8,554 nucleotides of DNA from Actinomycetes bacterium (GCA_023460255.1 JAEWQZ010000199.1:1-8554); one strand, 5' to 3'; shown: positions 1-8,554, counted from the first letter of the stretch. The notes: generated by a model from the letters alone, not told the origin. Numbers and translations are program-made.

Positions 1-1
1 G

Positions 2-211
2 GTCGCGCCCGCCGCCGTCCTCGTCGAGGTCGGGGCCGCCGACGGCGGGACGCGGGTCGCCGCCGTCGTGCGGGCGGCCGTGGCGGCCCGGGCCGGGCTG
101 CCGGTGTTCGTCCACCACGGCCAGAGCGTGCCGGACCTGCCCGTGGCCGCGAACGTGCACCGTGTGCGCACCCTGACCGGGGCCCTGCACGAGGTGCTGG
201 CCGCCGTCTGA
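2..211 (+). CDS. C-terminal end of an unidentified protein (5'-truncated)
   Basis: An open frame enters from the left edge and runs 69 codons to a TGA at 209-211. Third codon positions are nearly all G or C, as expected of a real gene in this genome. The visible product is Ala/Val-rich with an alternating beta-strand/helix look: a hydrophobic strand (AAVLVEVG), an Ala-rich helix, a second strand (LPVFVHH), then a closing helix ending in LHEVLAAV. This could be the end of a Rossmann-like or receiver-like fold, but I recognise no family motif and assign no function. It is separated from the next gene by 132 bp, so it is probably not in the same operon. Confidence 0.6.
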   Translation, partial: VAPAAVLVEVGAADGGTRVAAVVRAAVAARAGLPVFVHHGQSVPDLPVAANVHRVRTLTGALHEVLAAV

Positions 212-343
212 CCGGGCGTGAACCGCCCGACCTGGCTCTTCACCCTCGAACGGCCTAACGTCCGGGGCCATCGCGGCCGATGATTGCTGCACACGGGTCC
301 CCCGTCCCGGTGCCCGTGCCGGGATCCCTGTGGAAGGAGGCGG
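212..343. other. Intergenic region upstream of the BldM-like gene
   Basis: This 132-bp stretch should hold the promoter of the downstream regulator. A possible -10 box TAACGT lies at 256-261, but nothing resembling TTGACA is found 16-18 bp upstream, so the promoter call is weak. A strong Shine-Dalgarno (AAGGAGG, 334-340) lies just before the ATG at 344. Confidence 0.35.
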
Positions 344-3475
<3,132 letters not shown>

Positions 3476-3529
3476 CGCGCAGCGGCCAGGTCAACCCGCC
3501 CCCGGACCGTCGAGGCCCTGGCAGAGCGC

Positions 3530-3608
3530 CTCCGAGCGACCATGATTGGCGCCGGTCGCCTTCGATGTGGCAGGCGGCAGCGGACGATCGACAAAGGGGG
3601 GCTCATTG
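3530..3608. other. Left edge and leader of the accessory insert
   Basis: This short non-coding stretch joins the exonuclease vestige to the secreted-protein gene. It ends in a strong Shine-Dalgarno, AAAGGGGGG at 3593-3601, seven bases before the ATG at 3609. I see no convincing -35/-10 pair. Confidence 0.45.
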
Positions 3609-4242
3609 ATGGGTGTGCGGACTCTGACCCTTGTCCTGGGGGGCGCTGATCGTTCCTTCCACCGCTGCACCGCCTGATGCGATGGACGGAGTGGGCGCGG
3701 ACCGTGAGGACTGGATCGCGGCGGCGAGCGAGTTGGCTTCGTACCCACCAGGCTTCCTAGGAACGGCGTGGGAGGACCCGGAGACGATCCTGTTCATCCC
3801 AGTCGAGGTCGAGACGACGGTTGTCAGCGGGCCGGCCCCATTCATGATCGGCCCCCGACGCCCAGCGAGCTTCGTTGCTGCCTGTGGGACGCGCCGGACG
3901 TCGTGGGTCGAGGTCAACCACAACTTCAAGAACACCTTCGGTCATGTTCTCTTCAATCTGCGCATGCGGAAGAACTTCTCGTACGACGGCTGTCGGTCGT
4001 GGCACGTGAGCACTGTGACCACTCCCGGGACGTCGACGATCGGGGGGTTGGGCGGGTGGAGCTACGAGCAGATCACCCATTCCACGGACGGGTACGAGTA
4101 CGCGAACGGACGGTCCACGGGCCGCACATACTCGGAGCGCACCGCTCGGTGGAGGGGGCGCTTTGACGCCACGATGAGCCTATGGACCCGGTGTCACGCC
4201 AACTGGAACGGAACTCACGGATGCGCGTCGGGGAAGGCATGA
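3609..4242 (+). CDS. Putative secreted protein of unknown function, frameshifted in the signal peptide
   Basis: The open frame that is intact runs 3631-4242 from a TTG with no Shine-Dalgarno and an in-frame TGA just upstream. A much better start is ATG 3609, seven bases after AAAGGGGGG. From it the frame reads MGVRTLTLVLG and then ends at 3677. Removing one G from the six-G run at 3638-3643 joins the frames and gives a textbook signal peptide: MGVR, a hydrophobic core TLTLVLGALIV, then PSTAA as a likely signal-peptidase site. The corrected protein would be 210 residues. The mature part has four cysteines, a GHVLFNLRMRKNFSYDG stretch and an aromatic/Gly-rich second half (LGGWSYEQ, DGYEYANG, RARW-like segments). 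I recognise no catalytic motif; similar-looking secreted hypothetical proteins occur in actinobacteria. GC is lower than in its neighbours (29 of 60 bases in 3901-3960). Either a true frameshift, recoding or a sequencing error is possible. Confidence 0.6.
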
Positions 4243-4478
4243 CACAGGGGGCCACCGAGACCACGGGCCGGCCTTCATCGCAGTCGTGGGCGGCCGTGGC
4301 GTGGCCCGTGGTGACGTTCGTCGCGCTGGTGACGCTCCCTCCCGTGCTCCAGCTCGTCGTCCAGGGGCTCTGGGTGGCCGTCTTCGCCCGCCTGGGAGCC
4401 CGGGTGCTGGCGTGGAGCGCTGCGGCGACAGGGGTCGTGCTGCTCGGCTTCTTCCTGCTCGGCGGTTACCTCCGCTAG
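4239..4478 (+). CDS. Small two-helix membrane protein of unknown function
   Basis: A 79-residue protein with a polar N-terminus (about 16 residues) and two hydrophobic segments: roughly 17-45 (WAAVAWPVVTFVALV, then LPPVLQLVVQGLW) and 52-77 (VLAWSAAATGVVLLGFFLLGG). ATG 4239 overlaps the TGA of the secreted-protein gene (ATGA) with GGGGAAGG directly upstream, so the two genes are probably translated together. In-frame ATGs at 4182 and 4221 are possible but would overlap the upstream gene further. No family is recognised. It ends 25 bp from the convergent exonuclease gene. As the coupled partner of a secreted protein it may help export, anchor or protect against it, which is speculation. Confidence 0.6.
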   Translation: MTQGATETTGRPSSQSWAAVAWPVVTFVALVTLPPVLQLVVQGLWVAVFARLGARVLAWSAAATGVVLLGFFLLGGYLR

Positions 4479-4503
4479 GCGCCGGGAAGCGCGGGCCGGG
4501 CGC

Positions 4504-4605
4504 TCACGCGGGGACCGGGATCGCGACCCGCGGGGCCGGGACGGCCGTAGCCCGCAGCGGCCACGTGAGCTCCGCGCCCGGCCCGTCGAGGCCCTGGCCG
4601 AGCCG
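4504..4605 (-). repeat. Right copy of the duplicated exonuclease 3' end
   Basis: This is the functional 3' end of the exonuclease gene. A diverged copy lies at 3426-3529 on the same strand, so together they bracket the accessory pair of genes as direct repeats. The longest exact match is 16 bp, CCGTCGAGGCCCTGGC, at 4583-4598 and 3507-3522. About 84 percent identity over the best 61 positions is too diverged for a fresh target-site duplication and fits import from a related genome better. Confidence 0.75.
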
Positions 4606-5244
4606 CCAGGCGTTGAAGCCCTCCGCCCACCGGCGGTGCGCGCGCACCTGTCCGTCGTGCAACGCCTCGAGGTCCCAGCGGGACAGGCCGGGGAACCGGC
4701 GGCACATCGCGGCCAGGACGTCCAGGGTCGCCACGACGTCGGCGTCGGCCGCGTGCAGGGTGTCGGTGACCACTCCGTAGTGCGCGCAGACGTCGCCGAG
4801 GCGCCGCTTGCCCGGCCGGTACCTGTCGGCCCACCTGTCGAGCACCAGCGGGTCGAGGACGACGCGGACCTCGCGGCCGATGCGCTCGGGCAGGGTGGGC
4901 AGCCCGTGGCGCCGCAGCTCGGCGTCGAGCAGCGAGAGGTCGTAGGCCGCGTTGAAGGCGACGACGGGCTCGCCGCGGGTGAACGCGGCCGCGAGGGTCG
5001 CGGCCACCTCCTCCAGCGCCTCGGCCGGTGGCCGGCCGGCGGTCCGCGCCTGCTCGGTGGTGATGCCGTGCACGGCCGTGGCAGCCTCCGGGATCGGGAC
5101 CCCGGGGTCGACGAGCCACGTGCGCGCCGTCGTGCCGGAGCGGTCCCGGCGGACCACCGCAGCGGTGACGATGCGGTCGGTGCCGACGTCGACGCCGGTG
5201 GTCTCGGTGTCGAACCCCACCAGCGGCCCGTCCGCCCACGTCAT
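4504..5244 (-). CDS. DEDDh-family 3'-5' exonuclease (DnaQ-like)
   Basis: A 246-residue stand-alone exonuclease domain protein. The four acidic metal ligands and the general base are visible: FDTETTG with Asp12 and Glu14 (motif I), AFNAAYD with Asp102 (motif II), and HAADAD with His164 and Asp169 (motif III, HxAxxD). The family removes nucleotides from DNA or RNA 3' ends. Without polymerase or helicase domains, it could act in proofreading, repair or RNA trimming, and the substrate cannot be told. The start is placed at ATG 5244 because AGGTGG (5258-5253) lies eight bases upstream; ATG 5250 would leave only two. A longer open frame to 5442 would run into the guaB3 promoter and is Arg-rich and unlike the family. 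The gene converges on the small membrane protein and diverges from guaB3. Its last ~100 bp are duplicated at 3426-3529. Confidence 0.88.
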   Translation of the reverse strand: MTWADGPLVGFDTETTGVDVGTDRIVTAAVVRRDRSGTTARTWLVDPGVPIPEAATAVHGITTEQARTAGRPPAEALEEVAATLAAAFTRGEPVVAFNAAYDLSLLDAELRRHGLPTLPERIGREVRVVLDPLVLDRWADRYRPGKRRLGDVCAHYGVVTDTLHAADADVVATLDVLAAMCRRFPGLSRWDLEALHDGQVRAHRRWAEGFNAWRLGQGLDGPGAELTWPLRATAVPAPRVAIPVPA

Positions 5245-5398
5245 CGCCATCACCACCTCGACGCCAGCGTCCCAGCGACCACCGACGTCCGGGGTCGCGA
5301 CGCGCCGCGGCCTGTGCATGGACGGTGTGCCCGGGTAGTAGGGCCGGGCGTCGGCGTCCAGTCCGCGCGCGGCCCACCGGCGTCGGCGCGCCCGCCGG

Positions 5399-5411
5399 TA
5401 GCCTTGCGGCG
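5399..5411 (+). promoter_or_regulatory. Probable leaderless promoter of guaB3 (-10 TAGCCT)
   Basis: TAGCCT (5399-5404) matches TANNNT and is followed by six bases before the GTG start at 5411, the same spacing as TACTAT before guaB. There is no Shine-Dalgarno and no recognisable -35. Its first three bases are also an in-frame TAG, so the reading frame cannot start further upstream. It lies in the 166-bp divergent gap (5245-5410); I see no clear promoter for the exonuclease gene on the other strand. Confidence 0.5.
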
Positions 5412-6535
5412 TGAGCAACGAGATCGACATCGGCCGCGGCAAGCGGGGGCGCCGCGCCTACTCCTTCGACGACATCGCGGTGGTGCCGTCCCGGCGCACC
5501 CGGGACCCCGAGGAGGTGTCCGTCGGCTGGCAGATCGACGCGTACCACTTCGACATCCCGATCGTCGCCGCGCCGATGGACTCCGTCGTCAGCCCCGCCA
5601 CCGCGGTGGCCGTGGGGCAGCTCGGCGGGCTCGGCGTGCTCGACCTCGAAGGTCTGTGGACGCGGTACGAGGACCCCGAGCCCCTGCTGGCGGAGATCGC
5701 GACGCTCGACGCCGCCGAGGCGACCCCGCGCATGCAGGAGCTCTACGCCGCGCCGATCATCCCCGAGCTCATCGCGGAGCGGCTCAAGGAGGTCCGCCGC
5801 GCCGGCGTGACGGTGGCCGGCGCCCTGTCGCCGCAGCGGACGCAGCAGCACTGGAAGACGGTGGTCGACGCCGGCGTCGACCTGTTCGTCATCCGCGGCA
5901 CCACCGTCTCGGCCGAGCACGTCTCCGGCCGTGCGGAGCCGCTCAACCTCAAGCGGTTCATCTACGAGCTCGACGTGCCGGTGATCGTCGGCGGCGCGTC
6001 CACCTACACCGCGGCGCTGCACCTCATGCGCACGGGCGCGGCGGGCGTGCTCGTCGGCTTCGGCGGCGGGGCCGCGCACACCACCCGCATCTCGCTCGGC
6101 ATCCACGCCCCGATGGCGACGGCGGTGGCCGACGTCGCGGCCGCGCGCCGGGACTACCTCGACGAGTCGGGCGGCCGGTACGTGCACGTCATCGCGGACG
6201 GTGGCGTGGGCCGCTCCGGTGACCTCGTCAAGGCGATCGCCTGCGGGTGCGACGCGGTCATGCTCGGTGCGGCGCTCGCCCGCGCGTCGGAGGCCCCGGG
6301 CCGTGGGTGGCACTGGGGTGCCGAGGCGCACCACGGGGACCTGCCGCGCGGCGAGCGCGTCTCGGTCGGCACCGCGGGGACCCTCCAGGAGGTCCTCTTC
6401 GGGCCGAGCCGCCAGGCCGACGGCACGCTCAACCTCGTGGGCGCCCTTCGCAAGGCCCTGGCCACGACCGGCTACTCCGACCTCAAGGAGTTCCAGCGGG
6501 TCGAGGTTGTCGTCTCGCCGTACCAGCCCTTCTGA
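5411..6535 (+). CDS. guaB3: GuaB3-family IMP dehydrogenase-like protein
   Basis: A 374-residue TIM-barrel paralogue of GuaB without CBS domains. It shares the N-terminal YSFDDIAVVPS segment (cf. [10 protein letters not shown]), the APMDSVVSP phosphate region (54-62), IADGGVGRSGDLVKAIACG and the C-terminal LKEFQRVEV. The active-site loop aligns as VGFGGGAAHTTR against [12 protein letters not shown] of GuaB, putting His223 where the catalytic Cys should be. A typical IMPDH thioimidate intermediate is therefore not expected; from memory, other actinobacterial GuaB3 proteins also lack this Cys. The role may be regulatory, or a different purine reaction. The start is GTG 5411: an in-frame TAG lies four codons upstream and a -10 box sits six bases before it. 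It is divergent from the exonuclease gene and followed by a long gene-free region. Confidence 0.92.
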   Translation: MSNEIDIGRGKRGRRAYSFDDIAVVPSRRTRDPEEVSVGWQIDAYHFDIPIVAAPMDSVVSPATAVAVGQLGGLGVLDLEGLWTRYEDPEPLLAEIATLDAAEATPRMQELYAAPIIPELIAERLKEVRRAGVTVAGALSPQRTQQHWKTVVDAGVDLFVIRGTTVSAEHVSGRAEPLNLKRFIYELDVPVIVGGASTYTAALHLMRTGAAGVLVGFGGGAAHTTRISLGIHAPMATAVADVAAARRDYLDESGGRYVHVIADGGVGRSGDLVKAIACGCDAVMLGAALARASEAPGRGWHWGAEAHHGDLPRGERVSVGTAGTLQEVLFGPSRQADGTLNLVGALRKALATTGYSDLKEFQRVEVVVSPYQPF

Positions 6536-6562
6536 GCCCGCACCTCTGAGCCTGGCCCGTTC

Positions 6563-6608
6563 GAGCCCGGCTCTGCCGAGCCCCAGCAGCTGAGAAGGCG
6601 CCGGGCTC
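6563..6608 (+). terminator. Possible hairpin terminator behind guaB3
   Basis: GAGCCCGGC (6563-6571) and GCCGGGCTC (6600-6608) are perfect 9-bp inverted arms with a 28-nt loop that can form a small inner stem (CTGC/GCAG). It starts 27 bp after the guaB3 stop. No T-run follows, which is common for actinobacterial terminators but leaves the call uncertain. Confidence 0.3.
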
Positions 6609-6666
6609 AGCCGTTCGCCGTCCGGCGTCCTGAGCGGAGCCCAGTGCTGACGACCGGCCGCTGCGC

Positions 6667-6690
6667 GCCGTCGTGCCGTCGTGCCGTCGT
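6667..6690 (+). repeat. Three tandem copies of an 8-bp unit GCCGTCGT
   Basis: Three exact head-to-tail copies of GCCGTCGT are followed by a decayed further copy (GTGCCGTCGCG near 6705). It is non-coding and of no known function. Confidence 0.85.
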
Positions 6691-6786
6691 GCCCGCGCGC
6701 CGGCGTGCCGTCGCGCCCGGCTACGCCTGCTCTCGGCTCCCCGGGGGCGGGCGTCATCTCTGGCGCGGACACGTAGAGCCGGTGTT

Positions 6787-6841
6787 GTGACGGGTGTGGC
6801 GGGTGATGCGTGTGTGACGTCTCAGGGGTCACATCCGTCAC
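6787..6841. repeat. Nested inverted repeats built from GTGAC sites
   Basis: GTGACGGGTGT (6787-6797) is the inverse of ACATCCGTCAC (6831-6841) at 10 of 11 positions. Inside it TGTGAC (6813-6818) is the inverse of GTCACA (6828-6833), which shares bases with the outer right arm. In total there are two forward (6787, 6814) and two reverse (6828, 6837) GTGAC motifs. It may be a protein-binding site or a hairpin; no regulator can be named. Confidence 0.6.
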
Positions 6842-6854
6842 TTGCGCACCAAGC

Positions 6855-6936
6855 GCGGCGGTGCGTGTCCGGGTGGGGGCGGGCCGGGGCGGGCCGGGGC
6901 GGGCCGGGCCGAGTGAGCGGCGGTGCGTGCCCGGGT
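6855..6936 (+). repeat. 20-bp direct repeat pair flanking a G-tract array
   Basis: GCGGCGGTGCGTGTCCGGGT at 6855-6874 recurs at 6917-6936 with a single T-to-C change. The 42 bp between them contain three and a half tandem copies of the 10-bp unit GGGGCGGGCC (6876-6910). Confidence 0.85.
6871..6908 (+). other. G-quadruplex-forming motif
   Basis: Eight runs of three to five G lie on the plus strand within 38 bp (6871, 6875, 6881, 6886, 6891, 6896, 6901 and 6906), separated by loops of only one or two bases. This is well above the usual four-tract requirement. It lies about 95 bp upstream of the -35 of the fructose operon promoter, on its non-template strand. Confidence 0.7.
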
Positions 6937-6948
6937 AGGTCCCGGCGG

Positions 6949-6976
6949 TCCGAATCGGAACCGATCGCGAGTCCGA
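6949..6976. promoter_or_regulatory. Possible upstream operator: TCCGA half-site cluster
   Basis: TCCGAATCGGA (6949-6959) is a perfect inverted repeat around one central base; it overlaps a second inverted repeat, ATCGG-AA-CCGAT (6954-6965). A further TCCGA lies at 6972-6976. The same half-site forms the larger inverted repeat downstream of the promoter at 7042-7067, so a single regulator could bind both sides, most simply the DeoR-type protein encoded next door. Confidence 0.5.
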
Positions 6977-7001
6977 ACGGGCAGGATGTTGCTGCCCACT
7001 C

Positions 7002-7030
7002 TTGACTTCGGGCAGAAACAGAACTAGACA
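7002..7030 (+). promoter_or_regulatory. Promoter of the fruR-fruK operon
   Basis: TTGACT (7002-7007), a 17-bp spacer and TAGACA (7025-7030) form a good housekeeping-sigma promoter, the clearest in the window. Transcription would start near 7036-7037, leaving a 5' leader of about 46 bases that contains the inverted repeat at 7042-7067. The local drop in GC (7011-7060) is typical of a promoter region. Confidence 0.7.
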
Positions 7031-7041
7031 AAGCCAATACA

Positions 7042-7067
7042 ACATCCGATCCAACAAGATCGGACGT
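7042..7067. promoter_or_regulatory. Inverted-repeat operator in the fruR leader
   Basis: TCCGATC (7045-7051) and GATCGGA (7058-7064) are perfect 7-bp inverted arms around CAACAA. After one mismatch, two more pairs extend the symmetry to 7042-7067. It begins just downstream of the expected transcription start, where a bound repressor would block transcription. Autoregulation by the adjacent DeoR-type protein is the obvious guess. It could also form an RNA hairpin ahead of the ribosome site. Confidence 0.6.
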
Positions 7068-7082
7068 GGAGAACGAGGAGCC

Positions 7083-7844
7083 GTGTACGCGACGGAGCGT
7101 CAGCAGGAGATCTTGAGTCGGGCCCGCCATGAGGGACGGGTCGACGTCAAGGGGCTCTCGGATGCCCTCGAAGTGACGCCGGAGACCGTCCGGCGGGACC
7201 TGACAGCCCTTGAGCGGCTGGGCCTGGTCCGCCGGGTCCATGGCGGGGCGATCCCCGTGGAACGACTCGGGATCGAGCCCGCGGTCGCCGACCGCGAGGG
7301 CCGGATGGCGGGACAGAAGGAGCGCATCGCCAAGGCCGCGCTCGACGAGCTGCCCGACGGCGGGGCCGTCATCCTCGATGCCGGAACCACGACGATCCGC
7401 CTCGCCGAGATGCTGCCGACCGACCGTGAGCTCACGGTGGTCACCCACGGCCTGCCGATCGCGATGCTCCTGGCGAGCCGCCCCACGATCACCCTCCACC
7501 TGCTCGGCGGCACCGTGCGTGGCCGCACGCTCGCCGCGGTCGGGACCTGGGCGGAGCAGGCCCTGGCCGACGTCTACGCCGACGTCGCGTTCCTCGGCAC
7601 CAACGGCATCACCGCCGAGCGCGGCCTGACCACGCCGGACCTCGCCGAGGCCGGCGTCAAGCGCGCCCTCGTCGCCGCCGCCCGCCGGACCGTCGTCCTG
7701 ACGGACCACACCAAGTTCGGGCGGGTCGACTTCGCGCAGGTCGCGCCGCTGTCGGCGATCGACACGGTGATCACCGACAGCGACCTCGCCCCGGAGCTCG
7801 TGGACGAGGTCGAGGCGGCCGGGCCGAGGGTGGTGCGCGCATGA
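7083..7844 (+). CDS. fruR: DeoR-family transcriptional repressor, FruR-type
   Basis: A 253-residue regulator with the normal DeoR size. Residues 1-57 form the winged helix-turn-helix (ERQQEIL, then LEVTPETVRRDLTALERLGLVRRVHGGA, the DeoR signature). The C-terminal DeoRC sensor domain carries the phosphosugar-binding DAGTTT motif, LGGTVRG, FLGTNGI and a late VVLTDHTKFGR segment. Such proteins repress sugar-use operons until a phosphorylated sugar binds. The next gene encodes 1-phosphofructokinase, so fructose 1-phosphate is the likely inducer. GTG 7083 is chosen because it gives the standard family N-terminus (MYATERQQEIL) and follows GAGGAG (7075-7080), although the spacing is short. The open frame upstream to 7002 overlaps the promoter. 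Its stop overlaps the fruK ATG. Confidence 0.9.
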   Translation: MYATERQQEILSRARHEGRVDVKGLSDALEVTPETVRRDLTALERLGLVRRVHGGAIPVERLGIEPAVADREGRMAGQKERIAKAALDELPDGGAVILDAGTTTIRLAEMLPTDRELTVVTHGLPIAMLLASRPTITLHLLGGTVRGRTLAAVGTWAEQALADVYADVAFLGTNGITAERGLTTPDLAEAGVKRALVAAARRTVVLTDHTKFGRVDFAQVAPLSAIDTVITDSDLAPELVDEVEAAGPRVVRA

Positions 7845-8554
7845 TCGTCACGATCACCCTCAACCCGAGCCTCGACCGCACCGTCGAGGTCGGCGAGCTG
7901 GTCCGCGGCCGCGTCCTGCGCGCTCACGGCACGCACCTGCACCCCGGCGGCAAAGGTGTCAACGTCACGCGGGCCCTGCTCGCGAACGGGCTGCCCAGCC
8001 GCGCCGTCGTGCCGGTGGGTGGCCCCGACGGCGACCAGCTCGTCGACCTGCTCCGCGAGGAGGCCGTCGACGTCGTCGTCGTCCCCGTGTCGGGTCGCAC
8101 CCGGTCCAACATCACCGTCGCCGAGGCCGACGGCACGGTGACCAAGCTCAACGAGCCGGGCGGTGCGCTGACCCCCGCCGAGCTCGAGCTCGTCCTCGAC
8201 CACGCGCTGGCCGACGCCGCCCCCGGCGGGTGGGTCGTCCTGTGCGGCAGCCTGCCACCCGGGGCACCGGAGGACACCTACGCGCAGGTGGCACGGCGCC
8301 TGGGCGAGGCCGGCCGGCGCGTGGTCGTGGACACCAGCGGCCCGGCCCTCGCCAGGGCCGTCGAGGCCGGTCCCACGCTGATCAAGCCCAACGCGGAGGA
8401 GCTCGCGGCGGCCGTCGGCCGTCCGCTCGGCTCGCTCGCCGACGTCGTCGCCGCCGCCCAGGAGCTACGGACCCGCGGCGCGCGGGCGGTCCTCGTGAGC
8501 CTCGGTGCCGCGGGCGCCGTGCTCGTCGACGACGCCGGCGCGCTGGTCGGCGAG
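7841..8554 (+). CDS. fruK: 1-phosphofructokinase (3'-truncated by the window edge)
   Basis: The product phosphorylates fructose 1-phosphate to fructose 1,6-bisphosphate with ATP, feeding PTS-imported fructose into glycolysis. It belongs to the PfkB/ribokinase superfamily. Visible motifs are TLNPSLDRTVEV at the N-terminus, the substrate-binding GGKGVNVTRAL (PfkB signature 1), the lid strand RSNITVAE, LCGSLPPG, VVDTSG and LIKPNAEEL. The catalytic GAGD motif lies beyond the edge; 238 of about 310 residues are present. ATG 7841 overlaps the stop of fruR (ATGA) with GAGGGTGG seven bases upstream, so the two genes are translationally coupled. A PTS fructose permease gene would be expected next. Confidence 0.93.
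   Translation, partial: MIVTITLNPSLDRTVEVGELVRGRVLRAHGTHLHPGGKGVNVTRALLANGLPSRAVVPVGGPDGDQLVDLLREEAVDVVVVPVSGRTRSNITVAEADGTVTKLNEPGGALTPAELELVLDHALADAAPGGWVVLCGSLPPGAPEDTYAQVARRLGEAGRRVVVDTSGPALARAVEAGPTLIKPNAEELAAAVGRPLGSLADVVAAAQELRTRGARAVLVSLGAAGAVLVDDAGALVGE

Larger units (their letters stand above)
6536..7082. other. 547-bp gene-free region between guaB3 and the fructose operon
   Basis: No open frame here looks real: those present are Arg/Gly-rich and lack ribosome sites. The left part (6536-6760) is made of short GC-rich repeats and a possible hairpin behind guaB3. The middle (6785-6845) has four GTGAC sites arranged as inverted repeats. Then comes a run of G-tracts (6871-6908) between two copies of a 20-bp direct repeat. 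The right part (6949-7067) holds TCCGA half-sites around a well-formed sigma-70-type promoter. Confidence 0.75.

Noticed and set aside
3609..4242. Lactococcin-972-type bacteriocin
   Set aside because: The aromatic/Gly-rich C-terminal half and the adjacent membrane protein are suggestive, but the protein is much longer and lacks the motifs I know for that family.
4488..4504. Possible bidirectional terminator between the convergent genes (AGCGC...GCGCT)
   Set aside because: The stem is only 5 bp with no T-run; such pairs are expected by chance in this GC-rich DNA.
4636..6222. Long plus-strand open frame across the exonuclease and the start of guaB3
   Set aside because: It is antisense to the exonuclease and out of frame with guaB3, with low-complexity Arg/Ala-rich sequence.
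6813..6833. CRP/GlxR-like site, TGTGA...TCACA
   Set aside because: The half-sites are 11 bp apart instead of the 6 bp of the canonical site, so I report only the inverted repeat.
6673..7005. A 110-codon open frame in the gene-free region
   Set aside because: It is made from short GC-rich repeats and the G-tract array, has no ribosome site and ends in the fru promoter.
4475..7057. Very long minus-strand open frame across the exonuclease, guaB3 and the gene-free region
   Set aside because: It overlaps the exonuclease in a different frame and has the Arg/Gly/Ala composition of shadow translation; no ribosome site or family motif is seen.

Overview
The window looks like chromosomal DNA from a high-GC actinobacterium. 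Third codon positions are almost always G or C. A BldM-like regulator sits beside guaB and guaB3, as in Streptomyces, and the general look suggests Micrococcales (perhaps near Cellulomonadaceae). That placement is inference; no rRNA or other marker is present.

Layout, left to right. (1) The tail of an unidentified gene (2-211). (2) A BldM-type orphan response regulator (344-976) followed by guaB (1020-2543) and an inositol-monophosphatase/HisN-type phosphatase (2540-3475) that overlaps guaB by 4 nt. (3) A roughly 1 kb accessory insert with visibly lower GC, holding a secreted-protein gene that appears frameshifted in its signal peptide (3609-4242) and a translationally coupled two-helix membrane protein (4239-4478). 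(4) A DEDDh exonuclease gene on the minus strand (4504-5244), divergent from guaB3 (5411-6535). (5) A 547-bp gene-free stretch full of repeats, a G-quadruplex-like tract and probable regulatory sites. (6) The start of a fructose-use operon: a DeoR/FruR-type repressor (7083-7844) overlapping fruK (7841 to the window edge).

How the genes relate. GuaB makes XMP from IMP, the committed step to GMP; GuaB3 is its CBS-less paralogue. Both starts lie six bases after a TANNNT -10 box and lack a Shine-Dalgarno, so both mRNAs are probably leaderless. The FruR-FruK pair is the usual phosphosugar-sensing repressor with 1-phosphofructokinase; a PTS fructose transporter would be expected next, outside the window.

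Most notable: the last ~100 bp of the exonuclease gene occurs twice. One copy is the living 3' end (4504-4605). The other is a diverged, frameshifted vestige (3426-3529) directly behind and overlapping the phosphatase gene. The accessory pair lies exactly between the copies. This implies that the phosphatase and exonuclease genes once met tail to tail and that the accessory cassette arrived by recombination in the exonuclease 3' end, bringing a replacement end with it.
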